A stretch of 64,000 nt of DNA from Bacteroidota bacterium (GTDB taxonomy: Bacteria > Bacteroidota > Bacteroidia > Sphingobacteriales > Sphingobacteriaceae), in the NCBI GenBank assembly GCA_023427985.1, contig JAEYZM010000012.1:89077-153076 (forward strand), given 5' to 3'. Shown in pieces: positions 26,493-36,172 of the stretch (the first letter of the stretch is position 1; each line of letters begins with the position of its first letter). The position numbers and the translations under genes were made by a program. Below the pieces are notes generated by a model. The model saw only the letters and a program-made list of their open reading frames with translations, had not been told where the DNA came from and did no database searches.

Positions 26493-26520
26493 AAAGGCGA
26501 ATGATAAATCATCCGCCTTT
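26493..26520. terminator. Bidirectional terminator between the AHSA1 remnant and katG
   Basis: AAAGGCG-A-ATGAT (26493-26505) pairs with ATCAT-C-CGCCTTT (26508-26520), with one A/C mismatch and a 2-nt loop. The A tract on the left can serve as U tract for the minus-strand katG transcript, and T residues follow on the right. Confidence 0.88.
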
Positions 26521-26539
26521 ATATTTGGTCTGTTTCTGT

Positions 26540-28741
26540 TTATTTTTTCAAATCGAATCGATCTAAATTCATTACTTTATTCCAAGCTGCAATAAAGTCA
26601 TTTACAAATTTAGCTTTACCATCTTCACATGCATACACTTCTGCAATAGCACGTAATTCTGAGTTTGAACCAAATATTAAATCGACACGAGTACCTGTCC
26701 ATTTCGACTCTCCCGATTTTCTATCTTTGCCTTCAAATACAGTTTGTGCATCAGAAGTTGCCGACCATTTCACACCAAGGTCTAATAAATTTACGAAGTA
26801 ATCGTTCGTTAATTTACCCGGAGTTTTTGTAAACACACCGTGATTTGAATTATCGAAATTCGCATTTAATACCCTCATACCTCCGACCAATGCAGTCATT
26901 TCAGGAGCAGTAAGAGTAAGCAATTGTGCTTTATCGATTAACAACTCTTCAGCCTTTAAAGTCAATGATGATTTAATGTAGTTTCTGAAACCATCTGCCT
27001 TAGGTTCTAAAACTGCGAACGATTCTACATCTGTTTCTTCTTGTGATGCATCGGCTCTACCAGGAGTAAAAGGCACTTGCACTGAATGACCTGCATCTTT
27101 CGCAGCTTGCTCAACCGCAGCACATCCAGCTAACACAATTAAGTCGGCCATCGAAATCATTTTGCCATTTCCTTGAGCAGTATTGAATTCTTTTTGAATT
27201 CCTTCTAATGCCGCTAATACTTTTGATAATTGCGCAGGATTATTTGCTTCCCAAGATTTTTGAGGAGTTAAACGGATTCTCGCACCATTTGCACCACCAC
27301 GTTTATCTGAGCCACGGAAGGTAGAAGCCGAAGCCCAAGCTGTACTTACTAATTCCGATACCGACAATCCCGATGATAAAATTTTAGACTTTAAAGATTC
27401 TATATCTTTTGCATCCACTAATGGATGATTAACTGCTGGAATTGGGTCTTGCCAGATTAAGACTTCCGATGGTACCTCTGCACCTAAATAACGTGCTCTT
27501 GGGCCCATGTCTCTATGTGTTAATTTAAACCATGCACGTGCAAAAGCATCTGCAAATTCATCTGGATTTTCATAAAATCTTCTAGAGATCTTTTCATAAG
27601 CTGGATCCATACGTAATGACAAATCAGTTGTCAACATGATTGGAGTATGTGTCCTAGAAGGATCGTGTGCATCAGGAACAGTTCCTAGTCCTGCATTTCC
27701 TTTAGGTTTCCATTGATGTGCACCAGCTGGGCTTTTAGTTAATTCCCATTCATAACCGAATAAGTTTTCGAAAAAATTATTACTCCATTTTGTAGGTGTG
27801 GTTGTCCAAGCTCCTTCCAAACCACTTGTGATGGTATCTTCTGCATTCCCTTTTCCAAATGTATTTTTCCATCCTAAGCTTTGCTCTTCGATACCAGCAG
27901 CAGCAGGTTCTCTACCTACATATTTACTTGGGTCTGCCGCACCATGTGTCTTCCCGAAAGTATGTCCACCAGCAATTAATGCAACTGTTTCTTCATCATT
28001 CATTGCCATACGACCAAACGTTTCTCTTATGTCATGTGCTGCTGCAATTGGATCTGGATTACCATTAGGACCTTCTGGATTAACGTAGATTAATCCCATT
28101 TGAACTGCCGCTAATGGATTCTCTAATTCTCTATCGCCTGTATATCTGTTATCACCTAACCACTCTTGTTCTGAACCCCAATACACATCCTCTTCTGGTT
28201 CCCATACATCTTCTCTACCACCTGCAAATCCAAAGGTTTTAAATCCCATAGATTCTAAAGCACAGTTTCCAGTTAAAATCATTAAATCGGCCCATGAAAT
28301 TTTCTTCCCATACTTTTGCTTAATAGGCCACAATAATAATCGAGCTTTATCAAGATTGGCATTATCTGGCCAAGAGTTTAAAGGTGCAAATCGTTGCGTA
28401 CCTGAACCAGCACCACCCCTACCATCTGATATTCTATATGTACCAGCACTGTGCCATGCCATACGAATAAAGAATGGACCATAGTGACCATAATCTGCAG
28501 GCCACCAATCTTGAGAGTTGGTCATTAATTCTTCTATCTCTTTTTTGATTTGTTTTAAGTCGAGCGATTGAAACTCTTTTGCATAATCGAAACCCTCTTC
28601 CATTGGATTTGATAGTTCCGAGTTCTGACGAAGTATGTTTAACTTCAATTGATTCGGCCACCAGTCGCGAATCCCAGTACCATTCCCCGCAGCCTTTTTT
28701 AACATGCCGCCATTAAATGGACATTTTGATTGATTTTCCAT
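26540..28741 (-). CDS. katG: Bifunctional catalase-peroxidase KatG
   Basis: The 733-residue heme enzyme disproportionates hydrogen peroxide and oxidises peroxidase substrates. Distal triad Arg93, Trp96, His97 lies in FIRMAWHSAGTYR; Tyr219 (GLIYVNPEG) and Met245 (FGRMAMNDEE) can form the Trp-Tyr-Met adduct needed for catalase activity; the proximal His260 is in AGGHTFGKTHGA. The duplicated C-terminal peroxidase-like domain is present (from about residue 430). Full length. The monocistronic gene ends in the shared terminator; no PerR/OxyR site was recognised in the 173-bp upstream gap. Confidence 0.98.
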   Translation of the reverse strand: MENQSKCPFNGGMLKKAAGNGTGIRDWWPNQLKLNILRQNSELSNPMEEGFDYAKEFQSLDLKQIKKEIEELMTNSQDWWPADYGHYGPFFIRMAWHSAGTYRISDGRGGAGSGTQRFAPLNSWPDNANLDKARLLLWPIKQKYGKKISWADLMILTGNCALESMGFKTFGFAGGREDVWEPEEDVYWGSEQEWLGDNRYTGDRELENPLAAVQMGLIYVNPEGPNGNPDPIAAAHDIRETFGRMAMNDEETVALIAGGHTFGKTHGAADPSKYVGREPAAAGIEEQSLGWKNTFGKGNAEDTITSGLEGAWTTTPTKWSNNFFENLFGYEWELTKSPAGAHQWKPKGNAGLGTVPDAHDPSRTHTPIMLTTDLSLRMDPAYEKISRRFYENPDEFADAFARAWFKLTHRDMGPRARYLGAEVPSEVLIWQDPIPAVNHPLVDAKDIESLKSKILSSGLSVSELVSTAWASASTFRGSDKRGGANGARIRLTPQKSWEANNPAQLSKVLAALEGIQKEFNTAQGNGKMISMADLIVLAGCAAVEQAAKDAGHSVQVPFTPGRADASQEETDVESFAVLEPKADGFRNYIKSSLTLKAEELLIDKAQLLTLTAPEMTALVGGMRVLNANFDNSNHGVFTKTPGKLTNDYFVNLLDLGVKWSATSDAQTVFEGKDRKSGESKWTGTRVDLIFGSNSELRAIAEVYACEDGKAKFVNDFIAAWNKVMNLDRFDLKK

Positions 28742-28914
28742 ATTGTTATACTATTTATAATGCTTAAAATCTTGTTGTTATTTTTATTAAATATTTGTAA
28801 ATTCAAAATGTGAAGTTATATAAATGATTCATTAATTTATAATATTTCTACATTGAATGTTTTGATGCGTAATAGATATTATCTATTTAATTTAAAATCA
28901 TAATAGACAACAAC

Positions 28915-30915
28915 ATGAAAATACTATTTACATTTTTTGCCCTAACCTTATGTGTTAGTTCATTTGCACAAGAAAAGATATTAATGTTTGTTTCACAAGA
29001 TAGTACTTACTATTCAGAGTACATTGTGATGAAAAGTGCATTAGAAAAAACTGGATATGTGGTGGATGTATTTACTGCGAGTACTAATCCTGCAAGTTGC
29101 TACTCTGCGACTGGGGACATTGAAGAAACTGCTGATAGTTGTGAAGGAAGTTCTTACAATCAGTTCATCGAAAGATTTGAAATTATGTTTGGACAAACTT
29201 GGAACGATAACGACAATTCGACATTGAACAGCATACCAGTTATTGGGGACATCAATGACTTAGTGAATATTGATAATTACAGAGCAATGGTAATAGCAGG
29301 GGGCGTAGGTATTCTTAAGTATAGAATAGATGGCACTTACGAAGCACAAGCTGGTTTAACAGCTTTACAAATAGAGAATACCGCAAAAAAACTAAACTCA
29401 TTGGCTGTAGATGCATTACAAAAAGGCAAACCAGTTCTTGCTCAATGTCATGGTGCAAGTCTGCCTTTATACTGGAGAGTTCCAAACACATCTGGACCTG
29501 GTGTAGAATCATTGGGATATAGTTTATTAAAGGATGGGCAAGCAACTGGATATCCCTCATCTGAAACTGCCTATGAAATATTAGGTTTTGGTGTTGGTTA
29601 CAAAGCTTTGGATAAAGTAGTAGTCACAAATCCGAATTCAGCTCTTCAGAATTCTTTTAATGGAAAAGGCAAACTGATTACTAGCAAAGATTGGTATCCT
29701 CAAAGCGTTTCACATGCAGCAAAAACATTAATCAACATACTTCAAACTTACCCTAAGCATCAAAATTTACAAAATAAAGTTAAGGTATTGATTTTACATG
29801 GAGGTGCTGTTGACCCTAACAATTGCAGCCCTTCGAATAAAAATAACGACATTCCATGTAATTATGGAATTGGAATAAACACACCTGCCGATTATACTGA
29901 TATACAATCATTATTAAACTCCACATCGTATTCAGATGGATTTCAATTTGAAGTATACGATGTGAATATGCTTAGCTCGACATTACCTTACGATTTAAAC
30001 AATCAAATTAGCATTGAAAATTACTTTATGCAATTTGATGCATTATTGTTTTTCAAGCATTGGAGTAATGGTATATCGACAAGTCTACAACATGCTATTT
30101 TAAACTATGTGAAATCTGGAAAAGGTTTGTTAGCCTTACATCATGCATTATACAATGATCAATTTGGAAAAAATATATTAATAGATTCAATATTCAAAGC
30201 CCAGTCAAGTCCGAACAATTGGCAAGGGAACTTATCGAATTATGAATTATTTAATACAAGTTATGGTCATTTTGTAAGTACCTATGAAGTAAATTATTAC
30301 AACTCAAATATTGAACCTAAATTTCTCTGGAATCAGGAAGCTCTATTGAATACCACTAATTATACGACACCTCATTACCCTACCTTATTATTATATGATG
30401 AATTGTATTTTAATTTAGATTTCTTAGGAAGTGCAAGTTTTGGGAAAAATAAAAAACAAATACAAACCTTATTTTCTAACGATCATCAACCAGCAACACA
30501 ATCACATACTGCTGGAATATTTACATATTTAGCAGATAGTCTAAAAGGAAGAGCTGTATATTTACAAGTTGGAGAACGAAAAGAAAACTTTAGTACAAAT
30601 TCTTATTTTAGTCAAGTTATAAGAAATGCATCGGCATGGTCTGCTGATTTAAATTCTTTAAATCCAACAACCGCTATAACAAATTTCACATCACCCCAAA
30701 TAATAGTATATCCTAATCCTACTGAAAACACATTACAAATTCAAAATGTACCATTAAACAGCAATATTGAAATACTTGATCTAACTGGTAGAATAATTAA
30801 AAAACTAAAATATGATGGACCAATAGATATAAGTGATATTATTAATGGAATTTATATTTTAAAAATAGAATTTGCAAACACTAAAAACTATCAGTTTAGA
30901 TTTTTAAAAGAATAA
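28915..30915 (+). CDS. Secreted fusion: DJ-1/PfpI-like domain, ThuA-like domain, T9SS sorting domain
   Basis: The 666-residue protein has a signal peptide (ILFTFFALTLCVSSFAQ). Residues ~20-275 resemble a DJ-1/PfpI class I glutamine-amidotransferase-like fold: EKILMFVSQDS, AMVIAGGVGIL, and KPVLAQCHGASLPLYWR with a Cys at the nucleophile elbow. Residues ~285-560 resemble ThuA/trehalose-utilisation-type domains: VKVLILHGGAVD, FDALLFFKHWSNG, GKGLLALHHALY. Residues ~585-666 are a T9SS type A domain (IIVYPNPTENTLQI ... FLKE). Two related Rossmann-like hydrolase folds exported together is unusual. Substrate unknown; ThuA-type proteins often act on sugars. Confidence 0.72.
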   Translation: MKILFTFFALTLCVSSFAQEKILMFVSQDSTYYSEYIVMKSALEKTGYVVDVFTASTNPASCYSATGDIEETADSCEGSSYNQFIERFEIMFGQTWNDNDNSTLNSIPVIGDINDLVNIDNYRAMVIAGGVGILKYRIDGTYEAQAGLTALQIENTAKKLNSLAVDALQKGKPVLAQCHGASLPLYWRVPNTSGPGVESLGYSLLKDGQATGYPSSETAYEILGFGVGYKALDKVVVTNPNSALQNSFNGKGKLITSKDWYPQSVSHAAKTLINILQTYPKHQNLQNKVKVLILHGGAVDPNNCSPSNKNNDIPCNYGIGINTPADYTDIQSLLNSTSYSDGFQFEVYDVNMLSSTLPYDLNNQISIENYFMQFDALLFFKHWSNGISTSLQHAILNYVKSGKGLLALHHALYNDQFGKNILIDSIFKAQSSPNNWQGNLSNYELFNTSYGHFVSTYEVNYYNSNIEPKFLWNQEALLNTTNYTTPHYPTLLLYDELYFNLDFLGSASFGKNKKQIQTLFSNDHQPATQSHTAGIFTYLADSLKGRAVYLQVGERKENFSTNSYFSQVIRNASAWSADLNSLNPTTAITNFTSPQIIVYPNPTENTLQIQNVPLNSNIEILDLTGRIIKKLKYDGPIDISDIINGIYILKIEFANTKNYQFRFLKE

Positions 30916-31057
30916 TATTTAAAGGAAAAAGTAGTGACTATATATATTTTTATAAATTAATTATTAACACACAATAGGCAAGAAAGTATAAAAGCTTAAA
31001 TTTTTGTCACAGTTAAAGTTATAACCTTAATAAATATAAATATCAGTAAATACTTGA

Positions 31058-31594
31058 ATGTTATTTTTGAAAAAATTAATAACCATACTATTACTAATAA
31101 TACTAAGTATTAATTTACTGGGCACATATGGCATATTCAGATATCATCAGTTTAGATTAAGAAGAGAAATTAAAAGACAGATTAAAAATGGTGTAAAAGA
31201 AGAGGAATTGTTAATATTTAATTTTGAAATCAATGAACTTGAGAAATTGACATGGACAAAGCCCAACGAGTTCAAAATTGGATCTAGATTTTATGATATT
31301 GTAAGAAAAGAAATAAATAAAGGACTCATAGTATTATTTTGTATAGACGACAAACGAGAATCAATATTGTTTAGTAAGCTTGATGATATTGTTAAGAATA
31401 GGGCAAATCAATCAGGATTACAACAATTAATAAAAAAAGTATTTCAACTAAAATCATATCAAAATAATCATAATACTTTATTTAGTTTATTTACAACTAA
31501 TAATCATAAACTCTACATTAAGTTAAAGTATAATATTTCTGCAGGCTTTCTTAACCCAACCATTAAACCTCCATGTATTTCAACTATTAATTAA
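31058..31594 (+). CDS. Small membrane-anchored protein preceding a TonB-dependent receptor (paralog A)
   Basis: The 178-residue protein has one N-terminal membrane helix (about residues 5-25), a basic stretch (RLRREIKRQIKNG), a beta/alpha domain with EINELEKLTWTKPNEFKIGSRFYDIVRKEI, and a C-terminal FLNPTIKPPCISTIN. The protein at 42779 shares the EL.W....EF....YDIV.K.I pattern, D.KES.L...LD and FLNP....PPC, and also stands directly before a TonB receptor. I do not recognise a characterised family. A partner in receptor function or metal handling is inferred only from this repeated arrangement. Confidence 0.68.
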   Translation: MLFLKKLITILLLIILSINLLGTYGIFRYHQFRLRREIKRQIKNGVKEEELLIFNFEINELEKLTWTKPNEFKIGSRFYDIVRKEINKGLIVLFCIDDKRESILFSKLDDIVKNRANQSGLQQLIKKVFQLKSYQNNHNTLFSLFTTNNHKLYIKLKYNISAGFLNPTIKPPCISTIN

Positions 31595-31630
31595 TAAAAT
31601 AAATTTTTAAAAAATTTAATAGTAGAAAAA

Positions 31631-33829
31631 ATGAAGAAAATTATATTAATTATGATGGCATTCGTATGCTCGTTGAATACCTATGCTCAGTCAGATACAA
31701 ATAATATTAGTATCAAATCAAAAACAATATCGGAGATTAAAGTAGAATCTGAAAGTATAAAAATTAAATCGGAAGAAGCTCAAACAATAAATACAATCCA
31801 ACTGAATGAAATCAAAAGAACTTCAACTGTTACATTAGAAGATGCCATCAATACGAATATCCCAGGAGTGTTTATGCAGAAGAGAACTTATTCTGCAGGT
31901 CAGCAATTTAACATTAGAGGATACGGAAACGGCACGAGAGGTACAAATGGATTAAATAGCAATTTCGACGGGCAAGGATACAAAGTGTATTTGAACGGGA
32001 TACCAATTACGGATGCAGAAGGGATAACATTAATGGATGATATCGATTTTGCTATCATTGAAAAAGTTGACATTTTAAAAGGTCCTAGTGGCAGTTTATA
32101 CGGACAAGCTATTGCCGGCACTGTATTATTAAACACTTTTGATAATGAAACAAAACAGAGTAATAATATAAGCCAGGAATTAACTTTAGGCGAATATGGT
32201 TTATTAAGATCTAGTACTCGAATTCACCTAGGGAATGATAAGATAAAAACTATATTAAATTATGGTTATCAAGAATTCGGCGGATTCATGCCACATACTA
32301 AATCTACTAAGCGACATGTCAATATGTTCAATGAGATAAGAGCGAGCAATAAAACAAAATTGAATAGCTTTATATCTTTTGCCGATAGTTATGATGAACG
32401 AAATGGGGAGTTAACAATTGCACAATACGATACTAATGATTATAGTGGTAACAAAAATTATATAAAGAATAATGGGCACTCTAATGTGATCAGCTTAAGA
32501 GCTGGTATTAGTTTAGAAACCACTTATTCGACAAAGTTTAAGAATACTTTGAGTATGTACAGCACAGGAATTAGTAGCAATGTAAGTTCTGGTGGTGGTT
32601 GGACCGATAAAGGGAGTATACATTATGGTTTCCGAGAAAATTTCAATTACTTAATCAAATTAAACAATGCCATATCAATTTCAGGTAATACTGGAATAGA
32701 AGCTCAATCTCAAAATTCTCAAACCATTGGATATTCTATGGTCACAGATAGTTTTAATAAAGATGGGTACAACATCATTGGCAACGCAAGAAGCAATCAG
32801 TATGCTGTTTCAAATACATACACTATTTTCAATGAATGGAAGTTTATTCTTCCAATGAATTTTAATGTGGTTGCAGGTATAAGCTATAGTAATTTAGATA
32901 TTAAACTGTTCGATCGATTCTATTCTGCCACTAATAATACACCATCGAATCCAAATTCAAAGAAGAAGCCCGAATCCTATCATAATTCGTACGATATCGT
33001 TTCTCCTAGAATTGCAATCAACAAAATTATTACCGATAATTTTAATGTATTTATAAACTATAGTTCATCAGGAAAAGCCCCGGTAAGTTCTTATTTTTTC
33101 ATTCCTGTAACAGGTGAAGTTATTCGAAATTTAAAACCTGAATATGCGAGTCAGATCGAACTTGGTTTAAATGTTCTTAGTTTTAAAAATAAACTGTCTG
33201 TTAATTTGAACATTTATAACACGCATTATAAAGATAAAATGACAACTATAGCAGTGCCGAATGCCAGTAATACAGCAACATCATATGTATATGTAGTCAA
33301 TGGAGGAGAACAAATCCACAATGGAGTTGAATTTATTGCGAAATACAAAGTGTTAGAAAATAAATCGATAGTTAAAAATTTACAACTATTTGGGAATCTC
33401 AATATAACAGATTATAAATACGGAACATTTAAGTTCCAACAATTAAGTAGCGATCGACTAAGTGTTGTTGAAAGTGATTTCAGCAATAAAATTGTCCCAG
33501 GAAATGCTGCTTATATGTATAATCTAGGCTTTGACTTCAATACAACATTTGGCCTCTATGGGAATTTGACATATTCGTATAGAGACAAAGTATTCATTAC
33601 CTCAGACAATAGTTTAATTGCAAAGGAAAATCTATTCTTAAACTCAAAATTAGGTTATAATAAATCCATAGGGAAACATTTGAATGCCGATGTTTCTATA
33701 GCATTCATAAATATGACATCAAATAAAAATTACGTCATGGTATTTGTCAATCAATTACCAGATGCCTATATACCCGCTATACCAGATTTAAATCTTGTTG
33801 GTAATTTAAGACTTAGCTATTCGTTTTAA
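31631..33829 (+). CDS. TonB-dependent outer membrane receptor
   Basis: The 732-residue protein has a signal peptide (IILIMMAFVCSLNTYAQ), an N-terminal plug (about residues 50-185: TLEDAINTNIPGVFMQKRTYSAGQQFNIRGYG, VEKVDILKGPSGSLYGQAIAGTVLLNTF) and a 22-strand-type barrel ending LRLSYSF with terminal Phe. The TonB box region is short. There is no carboxypeptidase-like N-terminal domain, unlike the receptor at 43352. The order resembles FecA/siderophore-type receptors; ligand not determinable. Followed by a good terminator. Confidence 0.92.
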   Translation: MKKIILIMMAFVCSLNTYAQSDTNNISIKSKTISEIKVESESIKIKSEEAQTINTIQLNEIKRTSTVTLEDAINTNIPGVFMQKRTYSAGQQFNIRGYGNGTRGTNGLNSNFDGQGYKVYLNGIPITDAEGITLMDDIDFAIIEKVDILKGPSGSLYGQAIAGTVLLNTFDNETKQSNNISQELTLGEYGLLRSSTRIHLGNDKIKTILNYGYQEFGGFMPHTKSTKRHVNMFNEIRASNKTKLNSFISFADSYDERNGELTIAQYDTNDYSGNKNYIKNNGHSNVISLRAGISLETTYSTKFKNTLSMYSTGISSNVSSGGGWTDKGSIHYGFRENFNYLIKLNNAISISGNTGIEAQSQNSQTIGYSMVTDSFNKDGYNIIGNARSNQYAVSNTYTIFNEWKFILPMNFNVVAGISYSNLDIKLFDRFYSATNNTPSNPNSKKKPESYHNSYDIVSPRIAINKIITDNFNVFINYSSSGKAPVSSYFFIPVTGEVIRNLKPEYASQIELGLNVLSFKNKLSVNLNIYNTHYKDKMTTIAVPNASNTATSYVYVVNGGEQIHNGVEFIAKYKVLENKSIVKNLQLFGNLNITDYKYGTFKFQQLSSDRLSVVESDFSNKIVPGNAAYMYNLGFDFNTTFGLYGNLTYSYRDKVFITSDNSLIAKENLFLNSKLGYNKSIGKHLNADVSIAFINMTSNKNYVMVFVNQLPDAYIPAIPDLNLVGNLRLSYSF

Positions 33830-33844
33830 AAACAAAAAATAATC

Positions 33845-33877
33845 AAAGGAAGAGAATATAAACTCTTCCTTTTTTGT
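33845..33877 (+). terminator. Rho-independent terminator after the TonB receptor
   Basis: The 10-bp stem AAAGGAAGAG (33845-33854) pairs with CTCTTCCTTT (33863-33872) across an 8-nt loop, followed by TTTT. It separates the receptor from the DUF1003 gene. Confidence 0.92.
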
Positions 33878-33887
33878 ATATTTAAAC

Positions 33888-34601
33888 ATGAAAATCAGCA
33901 GTATATCGAATCTAGAGATTAATGAAGCAGAGATAGTCTATGCAAGTGATATCAGAGAAAATGTTTTCAATTACATCCAATCGAAATATTCATCTTTCAA
34001 TAAAGATTCAGTATTATCTTATGAAGAGCTGAATCAACTTAGGCGAATGTATTTAAGCGAACTCATCCGTATTGATATCGGAGAATACGAAGGTCTTAAT
34101 AAAGATGTTGGGAAAGCGATAGAAAACAATACTTTTATCTCAGAAAACATTGAAGAAGATTTAGAAATCAACTTATCTACAGGCCAAAAGTTAGCCGATA
34201 AAATTGCAGATTTTGGTGGAAGTTGGTTTTTTATTTCAGTGTTTTTTGTGTTTATAATTACATGGATGGCTTTAAATGTATTTGTATTAGGTAGCAATTC
34301 ATACGACCCCTATCCTTTTATTTTACTCAATTTGATATTATCCTGTATTGCAGCAATACAAGCACCAATAATAATGATGAGTCAAAACAGACAAGAGCAA
34401 AAAGACCGCATTAGAGCGGAACACGATTATAAAATCAATTTAAAGGCGGAGTTGGAAGTTAAGCTACTGCATGAAAAAATTGATCATCTCATCATCAATC
34501 AAAATAAAAAGCTACTTGAAATTCAAGAAGTACAAGTAGATTATATGGAAGATTTAATTAAACAGACAACTAAGCAGAATTATAGAAATGATAAATCTTA
34601 A
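33888..34601 (+). CDS. DUF1003 membrane protein
   Basis: The 237-residue protein has an N-terminal soluble part (about 100 residues), then the DUF1003 core: LADKIADFGGSWFFISVFFVFIITWMALNVFVL (helix 1) and DPYPFILLNLILSCIAAIQAPIIMMSQNRQEQKDRIRAEHDY (helix 2 plus the conserved NRQ..KDR.RA..DY tail), ending with a helical segment. The family is widespread and uncharacterised, often near metal transporters. Its last 14 bases overlap the VIT1-like gene, so the two are co-expressed. Confidence 0.88.
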   Translation: MKISSISNLEINEAEIVYASDIRENVFNYIQSKYSSFNKDSVLSYEELNQLRRMYLSELIRIDIGEYEGLNKDVGKAIENNTFISENIEEDLEINLSTGQKLADKIADFGGSWFFISVFFVFIITWMALNVFVLGSNSYDPYPFILLNLILSCIAAIQAPIIMMSQNRQEQKDRIRAEHDYKINLKAELEVKLLHEKIDHLIINQNKKLLEIQEVQVDYMEDLIKQTTKQNYRNDKS

Positions 34602-35685
34602 AAATATACAAACTGAAGTTGATGCTAGTTATTTATATGAATATTTAGCAAGCAAAGAAGAAGATGAAATTTGTGCAAAAGTATTCTCAGAAATGAGTCA
34701 AATTGAGAAGAGTCATGCATTCGCTTTTCTAGAGAAATCAGGCTTAAATGAAAAAGACTTGCCTAAGCCCTCTTGGCGAGCAAAGACTTTAATTCGAATA
34801 GGTAAAATCTTAGGTAACGATTATATTCTTGGCGCATTATTAGATACAGAAAAAAGTTTGTCGAATAATGTATTAAAGGCGAGAAAATCGACATCAAGCA
34901 AAGAGTCAATCTCCGATGTTGCGCATGTTACCATCTTGAAAAACATTATGAATTCAGACAATTCATTCTCAGGAAATAATTTAAGTCGCTTCGAGAAACG
35001 TCATAAATCCGTTGGAGGAAACGCATTACGTGCTGCTGTTCTAGGAGGCAACGATGGTTTGGTTTCTAATTTCAGTTTGGTGATGGGTGTAGCAGGTGCA
35101 GCTGTAGGACAAACGGAAGTGTTAATCACGGGTATGGCTGGATTACTTGCTGGCGCTTTGTCGATGTCCTTAGGTGAATGGATTTCTGTAAAAAGTTCTC
35201 AAGAGCTTTATGAAAATCAAATGGAATTAGAAAAAGAAGAATTGGAAATTAATCCCGATGCAGAAGAAAAAGAACTTGCACTTATCTATATGACAAAAGG
35301 GATACCAGAAGATCAAGCAAAAGAAATGGCTGCTGAAATAATAAAAGATAAGGACAAAGCACATGAAGTATTAGTAAAAGAAGAACTAGGAATTAATTCA
35401 GAAGAACTCAAAGGCTCAGCAATGGAAGCGGCAATAACATCCTTTCTATTGTTTGCAATTGGTGCAATTATACCCGTTATCCCATTTTTCTTTATCGGCG
35501 GTTATAAAGCAGTAATAATAAGTGTAATTTTAAGTACCTTTGGTTTGTTTTTAATTGGTGCGGCAATAACATTGTTCACAGGAAAGAATGTTTGGTATTC
35601 CGGATTTCGACAAGTGTTATTTGGATTAGCAGCAGCTGCGATTACCTTTGCGATTGGTAATCTCATTGGCACCTCATTAGTTTAA
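34588..35685 (+). CDS. Ferritin-like / VIT1-CCC1 fusion, putative iron(manganese) transporter
   Basis: The 365-residue protein has a ferritin-like helical N-terminus (about residues 1-130; EVDASYLYEYLASKEEDE, AKVFSEMSQIEKSHAFAFL) and a C-terminal VIT1/CCC1 domain with NDGLVSNFSLVMGVAGAA, LAGALSMSLGEWISVKSSQELYENQMELE and three to four further helices. This architecture resembles membrane-bound MbfA-type iron exporters, in which the ferritin-like part senses or oxidises iron. Iron versus manganese specificity is not readable. It sits amid iron and NO-stress genes. Confidence 0.85.
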   Translation: MINLKNIQTEVDASYLYEYLASKEEDEICAKVFSEMSQIEKSHAFAFLEKSGLNEKDLPKPSWRAKTLIRIGKILGNDYILGALLDTEKSLSNNVLKARKSTSSKESISDVAHVTILKNIMNSDNSFSGNNLSRFEKRHKSVGGNALRAAVLGGNDGLVSNFSLVMGVAGAAVGQTEVLITGMAGLLAGALSMSLGEWISVKSSQELYENQMELEKEELEINPDAEEKELALIYMTKGIPEDQAKEMAAEIIKDKDKAHEVLVKEELGINSEELKGSAMEAAITSFLLFAIGAIIPVIPFFFIGGYKAVIISVILSTFGLFLIGAAITLFTGKNVWYSGFRQVLFGLAAAAITFAIGNLIGTSLV

Positions 35686-35701
35686 TTTAATATACTTCAC
35701 T

Positions 35702-36154
35702 ATGCCTTTAAAACGTAAAGAAGCATTGGTCCCAATTAGCAGGGAACATCATCATGGTCTTTTGTTATGTTGGAAAATCAGAACTGGTTTCAGAAAAAAT
35801 ATTGATCCTCAAAGAATAAAAAATTATAGCAATTGGTTTTATGAAAATCATCTGAGTCATCATTTCGAAATTGAAGAAAAATACATTTTCAATATTTTAG
35901 AACCCAATGATCAATTAGTAAAAAAAGCCTATTCACAACATAAACGTTTGCGAAAATTATTTGAAAGCAATACAGACATCGCCAATCATTTATCATTGAT
36001 TGAAGAAGAGCTAGAATCACATATTCGATTCGAAGAAAGAGTTTTATTTAAATCTGTGGAAGAGCAGGCATCTGAAGAACAATTAAATTTAATTACTGAA
36101 CATCATACTGCGGAACCATTTGAAGACAACCTAGAAGATAAATTCTGGGAGTAA
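35702..36154 (+). CDS. Hemerythrin-like di-iron protein
   Basis: The 150-residue four-helix protein has the hemerythrin ligand pattern: REHHHGLLLCWKI, HHFEIEEKYIF, QHKRLRKLF and LESHIRFEERVLF. Bacterial single-domain hemerythrins bind oxygen or NO, or act as iron stores. It lies 16 bp behind the VIT1-like gene and 18 bp before the cytochrome gene, so it is probably one transcript. Confidence 0.9.
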   Translation: MPLKRKEALVPISREHHHGLLLCWKIRTGFRKNIDPQRIKNYSNWFYENHLSHHFEIEEKYIFNILEPNDQLVKKAYSQHKRLRKLFESNTDIANHLSLIEEELESHIRFEERVLFKSVEEQASEEQLNLITEHHTAEPFEDNLEDKFWE

Positions 36155-36172
36155 TCCAAAAAAATATATCAT

